DNA of 56,200 nt from Palleniella intestinalis (GTDB lineage Bacteria > Bacteroidota > Bacteroidia > Bacteroidales > Bacteroidaceae), in NCBI RefSeq assembly GCF_013166595.1, contig NZ_JABKKG010000014.1:1-56200 (forward strand), in the 5' to 3' direction. The translations under genes were made by a program, and so were the position numbers. A model generated the notes under the pieces. It did no database searches. It was not told the origin of the DNA and was given only the letters and a program-made list of their open reading frames with translations. Shown in pieces: positions 1-8,400 of the stretch (positions are counted from its first letter, which is position 1; every line of letters begins with the position of its first letter).

Positions 1-96
<96 letters not shown>

Positions 97-109
97 TTTT
101 ACAGACAGG

Positions 110-141
110 TTCCCTCGCTGACTGAAAGGTCGGCGGGGGAA
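110..141 (+). terminator. Hairpin after the 5S gene, probable rRNA operon terminator
   Basis: A 13-base arm at 110-122 pairs with 129-141 (G-U pairs allowed) around a short loop, just after the 5S 3' end. Only a modest T-rich tail follows. The position fits an rRNA operon terminator or a 3' processing hairpin. Confidence 0.55.
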
Positions 142-352
142 TTCTGCGTTTAGGGGATATGGTTTTGTGGTTACATTGTTTAGAATGTTGCAACATGATA
201 TATAATGCACATCATGGTGAACCATGACACAGAATGTTGATAACTGCTAAAACATGAATTGATGTTATGCCAAGAGGCCTTTCCCTAAGATATTTTTATG
301 TATTTTATTGATAATTTGTGTTGTATTATTTTTCTTTCCGCCTTTAATTGAT

Positions 353-360
353 TAACTTTG
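353..360 (+). promoter_or_regulatory. -7 element for the Fur-family gene
   Basis: TAACTTTG matches the Bacteroidetes -7 consensus TAnnTTTG and lies about 65 bases before the start codon of the Fur-family gene. No clear TTTG -33 element is seen at the usual distance. Confidence 0.55.
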
Positions 361-424
361 CACCTACTTTATAGAATTCAAACTATTCTTCTGCATGTTT
401 ATATGAGTTGGCAGTGATAATATA

Positions 425-856
425 ATGAAGTATATGGGAAATGATGACGTTATAGAAATATTGGAAAAGGCAGGTATAAAGCCTACCTCCAACAGAATAT
501 TGGTGTTGCGTGCTTTGGTCAAAAGTACCTGTCCTTTAAGTCTGTCGGATTTGGAGATAAAGTTGCTCTCTTTGGAAAAGTCCAGTGTGTTCCGTGTTCT
601 GACATTGCTTTTGAAACATGGAGTGGTGCATACTATTGAGGATGGCAGAGGGATTGTGAAATATGAGATATGCACAGGACATGGCAATTGTACGGGAGAT
701 GATTTGCATGTGCATTTTTATTGTGAGTCCTGCAACCATGTCTATTGCTTTGATAAGATACGTGCTCCAATAGTTGAACTGCCTGACGGGTTCGCAATCA
801 ATTCCATAAACTACATGCTGAAAGGAGTCTGCCCAAAATGCTGTAACAAGCGATAG
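425..856 (+). CDS. Fur-family metal-responsive transcriptional regulator
   Basis: This 143-residue protein has the length and layout of the Fur/Zur/PerR family. An N-terminal winged helix (about residues 8-80, with the typical PTSNRILVLRAL recognition segment) is followed by a metal-binding dimerisation domain containing HVHFYCESC and a C-terminal CPKCC. The four cysteines in two CxxC pairs would hold a structural zinc; the histidines around residue 97 belong to the regulatory metal site. The family binds DNA as a dimer when loaded with metal. Which metal or stress it senses cannot be told from sequence. A second ATG lies nine bases downstream (MGNDD) and could be the true start. It is monocistronic, between its own promoter and a long terminator hairpin. 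No metal transporter or peroxidase lies next to it, so its target genes are elsewhere. Confidence 0.88.
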   Translation: MKYMGNDDVIEILEKAGIKPTSNRILVLRALVKSTCPLSLSDLEIKLLSLEKSSVFRVLTLLLKHGVVHTIEDGRGIVKYEICTGHGNCTGDDLHVHFYCESCNHVYCFDKIRAPIVELPDGFAINSINYMLKGVCPKCCNKR

Positions 857-904
857 GGAAGGAACGACAAGTATGTCGCTATCTTTACTTTTATTTTAAT
901 TGTA

Positions 905-952
905 ACTATTCAGTCCCTCATATTGTCATGCAAATATGAGGGACTGAATAGT
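905..952 (+). terminator. Long perfect terminator hairpin after the Fur gene
   Basis: A perfect 20-bp stem (905-924 with 933-952) closes an 8-base loop about 50 bases after the Fur stop codon. The stem is unusually long and lacks a strong T tract on either side, so it may also act as a processing or stabilising structure. Confidence 0.6.
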
Positions 953-1015
953 ATTTGCTATTTTAGCGTGTAAAATGAGTTAAAATAGTTTTTATATAGT
1001 TAATTACCCCCCCAT

Positions 1016-1049
1016 TTTGCTTTTTTTATGCAATATATATGTAATTTTG
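1016..1049 (+). promoter_or_regulatory. Promoter of the large secreted protein gene
   Basis: A TTTG -33 element at 1016-1019 and a TAATTTTG -7 element at 1042-1049 are separated by 22 bases, close to the Bacteroidetes sigma-ABfr arrangement. The start codon follows about 85 bases later. Confidence 0.65.
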
Positions 1050-1134
1050 CAATATTATATACTTGCTGCAATGACTTTATGCCTGTATGGCAAAGCCATA
1101 AAGAGATAGAACATACTATAAACCAACAAAATAC

Positions 1135-4100
1135 ATGAAACTGAAACATCTTTCGATGCTGATATTGGTGACAGTCACCAGTTTCAATGCCTCTTGGGCA
1201 TTAGGCTTTGCCGATGTCCCAACAGGATGGGCAAAGGCTGTATTCAACCATTATGCCCAGAATCCACAGTCGGAGATTGCGGAATCTCCACAACCTAACG
1301 AATCATCTGCTGCTTCTATGGAAGGAACGGATGAGGATGCAGGTGGAACAACATTACAGAAGTCTGATCTTGCACTAAATGATGCAAGCAACTATAATAG
1401 TAATAATAACACATGGACACCGGCTGCAAATTTCCCAATGCCGTTGAGGTGGATTGTCAAGTCATCGAGCACAGGTAAATACAGCATAGCAGGCAATGGT
1501 ATTGACGGCAATCCTGTCGCGACTCTGACCAATCCGGAGGACGGCTCAGAGCCTTCTATAGTTGTACGCCAAAGTGGTAAAATAACATTGACACAAGCAG
1601 CAGATGGTGACTATGAGCAAGGCAGCTTGGATATAAATATCATTGTAGGCAATGATATCACAAAAGACGACAATCGTTTCTCGTTTGACACAAGCGGGAT
1701 TCCTGTCAGTGATGGCATGTCCATTATTGCCACGGGCATAAAGATGACTTTCAGCGATGACCATTTCTGGAGTCAGCCAAAGAAAAATGGTATGACAAAT
1801 GGTCAGAGCATACCGAGTGATAATGGTGGCAATAATGTGGAGAGCAAAATCCCTACCGGTGGAACATTCTACAAGTTCACTCCCAAGAAGTCCGGAGTAT
1901 TGGCTGTCAAAGTGAACTGGGGACGGAACGATGGCAAGCTCTGTCCACTCTATATCTCAAAAAACGGGACTCCAATAGAGGCGCAGTATAAAAGCAATAA
2001 TGCATGGACCGGTGGAATAGGCAAAGGTGAAACTCCTGAAGCTACACAGAATTATACAGATACTGTCAAATTCAATGTTGAAGCCAATGCAGAGTATTAT
2101 ATGTATGTCACAGGCTCAAAGTTAGGCTTCTATGGCTTTGAGTTCTATCCCGGTGATGTTGCAAAAGCAGAGTTCTCGTATGGTGGCAAACCTATCTCCT
2201 TCAAAGCGGTAGGGGAAGCCGAAGATGTACACAGCGAAGCGACAATAGAGATACCTGCAACGGAGGCAGGTAACGAATTCCAGATTTATGTCAAAAAATA
2301 TCCGGGCTGCAAAGTGGTGAATCCGTGGACTGATGTGGACGGAAAATTACACGAATGGGAAGTGAATGGTTACCATAAACTATACGCCCCAACGGTAGGA
2401 GAGGACGAACGCCGCTTCAAATTTAAGGCTACTTCACTTGATGGCACGAAGACTGTCACATATATAATAATAGCGAAGCTGCTTAAGACCAAGCTGAAAC
2501 TGGAATATACATATCCTGAAGGGACAAACATTTGGGACAAACATGCAGGTGGTACAAATCCGTTTGAGCAACCTGCGCTTCATGCATACAAGATTGGTGA
2601 TGACGGCAAACCAACTACAGTAGATGTAATCGAAAATATACAGGGCAAACTGACCTTTGTGAGCGATATGCCAAATGTTGCCACTGTGGACGAGTTTGGA
2701 AATATAATCATTGTTGACGGAGGTCTTGGAGGTGCAAAGGTTTATGCGGAGTTTAAGGGTGATGATTACTATGAGCCTGCAGAGACTTTCTATAATTTCA
2801 TCATCAAAGACGGATACTATACAAAAGAAATCACAACAGAAACTCCGGCTCCAGTAATGAACCGTAATAATCCTGATGGTACGGAGAATGCTGACTATGA
2901 CATTCGCGGTACTGTCAACGGCACAGAACAGGCATTGGTCAGAGTCACTTTCGGCGGCTGGAAGCGTAATGAACATAAGTACACCCCTATAGGCAAAGAT
3001 GGGGCAGGCAATGACAAACCAAGCGACAAGACAGACGGTTGGGGACAAGGAACAAAAGCGTCTGACTGTGCATCTATTGACGGTTATGAGGTTTCGGTGT
3101 CAGGAAAGAGTGATGCCATGGACGAGGCGATGAAACTGGAGTGGCGCCGCAACGGATGGCGCAACGGATGGTTCAAATCACCAACCCAAGACGCTTCTGG
3201 CAATATCGAAACTTATCCTTTCACCCTTCCTGTGCGTGGTGCGTACATGACTTTTGAGCCGCAGATGAATGGCTACCTTACGGTTTACATCTTGCAGAAT
3301 GGCTCATGGAATACGAACAATGATGGTATCAAGCCAGGTGAGTTCCGCCCACACGCCTTCCAAGTGGTGAACCAGCGCGGATTGCCATTGAGACAGTTCT
3401 CTACACACTATAGTGTTACGACGAAACAGGCAGTCACAGATGAGTATGTATGCAAACCAGTGCTTCCCGAGGGGTTCTTTGACAGCGAAACCGGGCAGGT
3501 AAGATCTTTCTCAGATAAAGATATGAAGACAGCAACCCCTGGTTGGGAGTTTGACAATAACAGCAAGAACATTGCCAATTGGGAAGAGTTTTACACATAC
3601 TTTGACGACAAGGAGCGTGCAGCTGTCTACAACAACTGGAAAAATGGTGTGCGTGGTGCGCAGAGCGTCATAGAACTTTCGACTGGTTCCTTCATGACAG
3701 TGCAGAAAGGCATTGTGAAGTACAGATTCCATGTGACAGGTCATGAGACTTACTATTTCTTCTCAAACTTCTCCAAACTGGGATTCTGTGGGGCTAATTT
3801 CGTTCCGGATGCTTATCCTGAAAGCACAGGTCAGGAGGTGGATGAAAAACAGTTGCAGCCTACAGCAGAACTTGAACTGTCTGATACATGGGAACATATA
3901 AAGCTGGTTCCTATAGTAGATAGGGAAGACTATCCTTCAGGCGTGAAGCGTAAAAAGTTTGTTGTTGAAAATATTGAGAAGGTAAAAGAACATTTTTCTG
4001 GTTATATAAATGTGAATAATGTTCAGGTCCCACAGTTCAAGACAATCACCGTCAAGCGTGATTTCGTGAAAGACAAATGGAACACCCTCACTTTGCCGTT

Positions 4101-4854
4101 CAACATCACACAGCACCGTGTGGAGGAAATCTTCGGCAAAGGAACAGAGCTTATTCTTCTCAATGGCACAGAAATCACAGGTGGCGGAGATGCTGTCAGA
4201 CTGCATTTCATCTACCATGAGATTCAGAATGTCCTCCCGGGCTATCCATACCTGATAAAGCCGACATTCGAAGGAGTCGATACGGAGGCAAAATTCACCA
4301 AGAATAATGGCACTGTACATGATATACTTGAGTTTGACAATGCCGATGAAAAGAATGTCCTTAAAGCGTTCACCGTTCCGGTGAAGCATCTTAATCCGGA
4401 CATCAAGCAGCAAAATATTGTCTGTGGTGACTATGAGACACGTGGCATAGAAGGCTATTGCCATCCTGGAAATGATGAAGATGGCACTGAACTGGCGACA
4501 GGTAAATCGCTATACAGTGCGAAATATGAGGAGGGCGACATATTCCTCAGTGATGGCGATGGCAAGCTGTATGTGTCAAAAGGCTCTTCCTATGGCAAAG
4601 GCTACCGTGCTTACATCAAACATACGGGAACCGGTGCTCCTGCCAAGTCTATTTCCATGGTTTACTCCGGTGTTGACGACAACTTTGACAACACAACCAC
4701 AGAGATTCGTTTCACGGAGCTTGCCCCGGAGGCAGCCATGGCATTAGGATTGAGAGGGGTATACAACCTCAACGGACAGAAGGTTGCGGAGACGGCTGAC
4801 AACCTGCCTTCCGGAATATATATCGTTAACGGACAGAAAACTGTTGTAAAATAA
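1135..4854 (+). CDS. Large secreted multidomain protein with Prevotella-type C-terminal tail
   Basis: A 1239-residue exported protein with an N-terminal signal peptide (about residues 1-22). No catalytic domain is recognised. Visible features are a duplicated beta-sandwich-like module whose copies end in SKLGFYGFEFYP (about residue 327) and SKLGFCGANFVP (about residue 879), a region around 450-555 resembling bacterial Ig-like or cadherin-like sandwiches, and a WNTLTLPFNI module near residue 981. The last ~30 residues (GVYNLNGQKV, then LPSGIYIVNGQKTVVK) resemble the C-terminal sorting tails of secreted Bacteroidetes proteins. Similar modules accompany pectate-lyase-like and other carbohydrate-active proteins in Prevotella, and a pectin-esterase gene follows, so a polysaccharide-binding or adhesin role is inferred. 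A small peptide gene starts 12 bases after the stop and is probably cotranscribed. Confidence 0.75.
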   Translation: MKLKHLSMLILVTVTSFNASWALGFADVPTGWAKAVFNHYAQNPQSEIAESPQPNESSAASMEGTDEDAGGTTLQKSDLALNDASNYNSNNNTWTPAANFPMPLRWIVKSSSTGKYSIAGNGIDGNPVATLTNPEDGSEPSIVVRQSGKITLTQAADGDYEQGSLDINIIVGNDITKDDNRFSFDTSGIPVSDGMSIIATGIKMTFSDDHFWSQPKKNGMTNGQSIPSDNGGNNVESKIPTGGTFYKFTPKKSGVLAVKVNWGRNDGKLCPLYISKNGTPIEAQYKSNNAWTGGIGKGETPEATQNYTDTVKFNVEANAEYYMYVTGSKLGFYGFEFYPGDVAKAEFSYGGKPISFKAVGEAEDVHSEATIEIPATEAGNEFQIYVKKYPGCKVVNPWTDVDGKLHEWEVNGYHKLYAPTVGEDERRFKFKATSLDGTKTVTYIIIAKLLKTKLKLEYTYPEGTNIWDKHAGGTNPFEQPALHAYKIGDDGKPTTVDVIENIQGKLTFVSDMPNVATVDEFGNIIIVDGGLGGAKVYAEFKGDDYYEPAETFYNFIIKDGYYTKEITTETPAPVMNRNNPDGTENADYDIRGTVNGTEQALVRVTFGGWKRNEHKYTPIGKDGAGNDKPSDKTDGWGQGTKASDCASIDGYEVSVSGKSDAMDEAMKLEWRRNGWRNGWFKSPTQDASGNIETYPFTLPVRGAYMTFEPQMNGYLTVYILQNGSWNTNNDGIKPGEFRPHAFQVVNQRGLPLRQFSTHYSVTTKQAVTDEYVCKPVLPEGFFDSETGQVRSFSDKDMKTATPGWEFDNNSKNIANWEEFYTYFDDKERAAVYNNWKNGVRGAQSVIELSTGSFMTVQKGIVKYRFHVTGHETYYFFSNFSKLGFCGANFVPDAYPESTGQEVDEKQLQPTAELELSDTWEHIKLVPIVDREDYPSGVKRKKFVVENIEKVKEHFSGYINVNNVQVPQFKTITVKRDFVKDKWNTLTLPFNITQHRVEEIFGKGTELILLNGTEITGGGDAVRLHFIYHEIQNVLPGYPYLIKPTFEGVDTEAKFTKNNGTVHDILEFDNADEKNVLKAFTVPVKHLNPDIKQQNIVCGDYETRGIEGYCHPGNDEDGTELATGKSLYSAKYEEGDIFLSDGDGKLYVSKGSSYGKGYRAYIKHTGTGAPAKSISMVYSGVDDNFDNTTTEIRFTELAPEAAMALGLRGVYNLNGQKVAETADNLPSGIYIVNGQKTVVK

Positions 4855-4866
4855 ACTGCAAGTGTT

Positions 4867-5079
4867 ATGAAAAAAGTATATACAAAGCCGGAGATAGAGA
4901 TTATCGAAATGGACGAAATCATGGAGACCGCAATTTCGCAGATTGGTACCACAGGTGCTGCTCCCGACAATGAGGGCGGTCATGGCAGTGGTCTGGAAGC
5001 CGGTGGCAGTGATGAAGAAGTGCCGGAATGTTCCAAGGGCGGTTTCCCATGGGAAGATGGTTTCGGCTTCGATATGTAG
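4867..5079 (+). CDS. 70-residue peptide, possible precursor-like small protein
   Basis: A short gene beginning MKKVYTKPEIEIIEMDE. Its leader-like first half is charged and ends in METAISQIGTTG. The second half is rich in glycine and acidic residues (DNEGGHGSGLEAGGSDEE), with one cysteine and a final FPWEDGFGFDM. There is no signal peptide or transmembrane segment. Small proteins starting with a KKxYxxPxxE motif are common and uncharacterised in Bacteroidales; I know of no established function. It lies 12 bases after the stop of the 1239-residue secreted protein and before a strong terminator, so the two form one transcript. The leader/core appearance is reminiscent of ribosomally made modified peptides, but no maturase or peptidase-exporter gene is nearby. 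A role as partner of the large protein is equally possible. Confidence 0.7.
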   Translation: MKKVYTKPEIEIIEMDEIMETAISQIGTTGAAPDNEGGHGSGLEAGGSDEEVPECSKGGFPWEDGFGFDM

Positions 5080-5153
5080 TTGTTATTCTGTTACACTCTT
5101 TAGACGTGTCCTCTTGGCAATATGCCAGAGGCATGGATAATATTATATTGTTT

Positions 5154-5206
5154 AGCGTTGGATGAAAGATTGGCGTTTCTGCCGTCTTTTATCCAACGCT
5201 TTTTTC
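5154..5206 (+). terminator. Rho-independent terminator after the secreted protein/peptide operon
   Basis: AGCGTTGGAT at 5154-5163 pairs with 5191-5200. Inner pairs (AAAGA with TCTTT, GGC with GCC) extend the stem, and a run of T follows to about 5206. This is a strong intrinsic terminator. A weaker hairpin precedes it near 5110-5131. Confidence 0.85.
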
Positions 5207-5335
5207 ATGTTTTTGGCATAAAGAAATGCCAAAAATGATGTTCTTCATCTCTGGTTTATGTCCTCAACAAGCACTTTTGACGCGTTTTTTCACCATAATG
5301 AAAATATTTTCCACTTACAATACGCACAAAAACAG

Positions 5336-5343
5336 TAACTTTG
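5336..5343 (+). promoter_or_regulatory. -7 element for the pectin-esterase fusion gene
   Basis: TAACTTTG, a match to the Bacteroidetes -7 consensus, lies about 130 bases before the ATG at 5476. An in-frame ATG at 5428 also follows it, but that start would put 16 extra residues before an otherwise normal signal peptide, so 5476 is preferred. Confidence 0.55.
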
Positions 5344-5475
5344 CAAAAGCTTAGCTGCACATTGGCATTCCGTGCAAGGCGACTGTACTCGATTCGAATT
5401 GCATCAGGAACATTGTTTGAATAACATTTGAAACACCATAATTTTTATTGTTTAACTAAATCAACTGACAACATC

Positions 5476-8400
5476 ATGAAAAGACTTCTTCTGCCACTGA
5501 TGTCCCTACTGCTGCTCTGCGTCCTCCCTTCCGAGGCGGCACGCAAGGTATGGGTACTCGGTGACTCGACCGCAGCCTTGCAGGACGAGAACGGAAACAA
5601 GCGCGGATGGGCACAGATGCTCCAGCAATTCTTCAATGTCGATGAGGTGGAAATCATCGACAAGGCGAAGTCTGGAGCGTCAAGCAAGTCGTTCTACAAA
5701 GAGACTGCCTTCTGGCCCACCATCCGTCCGCAAGTAGGCAAGGGTGACATCGTCATCATCCAGTTCGCACACAATGACGAGAAGTGCGGCGGAGCTGACG
5801 GTGACGAGCTCAACGAGTTCTTCAAAACCCACCCGAACCAACAGCCTTCGGACTGGGACTATTCCAACAAGTATCGCGGAACCCATCCTTCCAGAACATT
5901 CCCTGACTACATCAAGGCGTACATCGACGAGGCAAAGGCTGCTGGAGCGACACCGATTGTCGTGGGAGCCATCTGCCGAAAGTATTTCTCCGGCACGAAA
6001 ATCAGTGCCGCCGGACAGCACAACCTCTGGCAGAAGTTCGACAGACTCGAGGGTGGGGTGTACACAAAGGACTATACCGGCATGGCTTCCGATGACGGTT
6101 CCATGAACTATCCATTGCAGGCTAAGAAGGTTGCGGACTCTTATGATGATGTTCCGTTCGTTGACCTCACGTCTGCCACAAAAGAAATGTACGAGAATTT
6201 CGGTGAGAAATACTGCACCGACAACATCTTCTGCGTGACTGACGCCTCCAAAGGATGGACAGGCGACGGCACACATCCTTCACCCTTCGGTGCGACACTC
6301 ATAGCGCGACAGTTCGCACAACTTGTCAAGGACCAATACAATTCCGAGACCGACGCGAAGAAAAAGGCTGTGTTGAAGCTCCTTGCCGACGGCACAAACC
6401 TCACTTCCGAAATAACCTTCTCTCCGACAACCGGCGACCTTGGCAAAGCGTATGTAGGTCAGACGCTCACAAAAGCCATAAGTGTCTCCGCCTTCTCCAT
6501 AGCCGAACCGACCGGAACTTTCACGTTCACCACAACGGGAGGTTTCCTTGTGTCCACGGACGGCAAGAACTATGCTGAAAGTGTGACAGCCGATTATTCC
6601 GGTTCCACCCTCATTCAGACACTTTACATCAAACTCGACGTTGCATCCAAGGGCACCATCTCCGGCACACTGAAGGCTGCCTGCCCGTCACTTTCCGGCG
6701 AAATAGACCTTAAAGCGGAAGCCATCTCACTCGAAGGCGGCACGGCAGTGAAAGTGTTCTATGACCTTTCGTCCAACACCGATGTGACCGTGACAGGACC
6801 ATGCAACGCCCTTCCCGAGACATATAGTAATATGTACGCGAAGGATTACAACACCATGAATGCGAAAGCCGACTGGAGCGGCACTGCTTATGAAGGTCAG
6901 AACCCGAGGGTGCAGCGCAACTGTATCGAGGGAAACAACTGGCCCGCAGGCGAGGAGGACGAGAACACAAGCCGCTATATACAGTTCGGCATGACCGCAC
7001 CTGCCGACATACAGATTGCCATCAGCAAGATTTCCTTCTATGCAGGAGGAGCCGGCGGCAACGGAATGAGGTTCAAAGCGTATTACAGCACAAGCCCTGA
7101 CTTCCCTACAAACGAACAGAACACCACGAATTTCCTGTGGCAGACAAGTATGACAAGTAACAAAGCGTACTACGTGGAGACAGTGCCTGTGGTGACAATC
7201 GCTGACGGTGAGACACTCTATGTTCGCCTTTACCCTTACTATTCCTCTGCCGCTTCAAGCAAGACATTCTGCCTGAAGGACATGACCATAGAGGGTGTGG
7301 CTACAGACCTCTCTGCTCCTCAGGCGGAGGATGTGGCGTTCGGACTGACACGCGAGATGAACGGCACGACATTTGCCGAGGGTACGGAGAACGTGAAGAA
7401 CTCATCGCCGGCAATAACCGTGACAAACATCTCCACAATGGACAGCCCGGGAAAGAACCAGACCATGAAGCATGGTTCGGCAACTCCGACATATACCGTC
7501 CCTGACGGCTGGCGCAACTACTTCGTGGCAAAGGGCACGGGCGTGAAGGACAGCTATGTCGACGGATTCTATTGGGGCGTGAAAGTTTCCATTCCTGAGA
7601 ACTATTCCCTCAACATCTCCGGACTTTTCTCCGATGTCTATGGCGTGAAAAACGTGTTGACAAGCAAGTTCGTCGTAAAGACCGACCTCAATTCCGAGAG
7701 TTTCCTCTATGACGGAGGCGAGTTTGCGGCAAATGTCGAGAACGGTCTCTGCACCAACAATGTCGATGTCACTGCGGAAGACGCTCTCAAAGAGCTCAGC
7801 GGCGATGTGTACATCCTTATGCCTTGGTACTCGGGAAGTGGCGCGACATACTACGCACTGAAAGACCTGACAGTGACAGGCACACTGACAACTGCCTCAC
7901 AGTCTGTTAAATACAATCTCGCAACCTCTGTGTCTCCTGCGGATGCCGGCACAATCGTAGCCAATCCGGGTGGCGACCAAATCAAGGAAGGCAAGACGGT
8001 CACCCTGACCGCAAAGAGGAATTTCGGCTATAAGTTCCAAAAATGGACTCTCAACGGTGAGGACTATTCCACAGAGGAGAAGATAAGTTTCACAATGGAC
8101 GGTGACAAGACATTCAACGCTGTCTTCGAGACAATTCCGGTATACACCGTGAAAACTTTTGTCAAGAACGACGCTGAACTGTCTCTCGGCTCCGTCACTC
8201 TCTCGCCGGACGACAACAACGGCAGATACGAGGAAGGCACGGAGGTGACCGTGACGGCAGAAAACTCAAAGATTCTCAACTTCCTTAAGTGGGAGGACAA
8301 CAGCACTGTGAACCCTCGTGTGATAACTGTCAACAGTGACATGAACATCACTGCCGAGTACGAAGTGCAGGATTTCATCGCTGTCTTTGATGCAAGCAAG

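Noticed and set aside
2434..3048. Long minus-strand open frame inside the 1239-residue protein gene
   Set aside because: Fully antisense to a strong gene, with no signal, motif or start context. It results from low stop frequency in the antisense frame.
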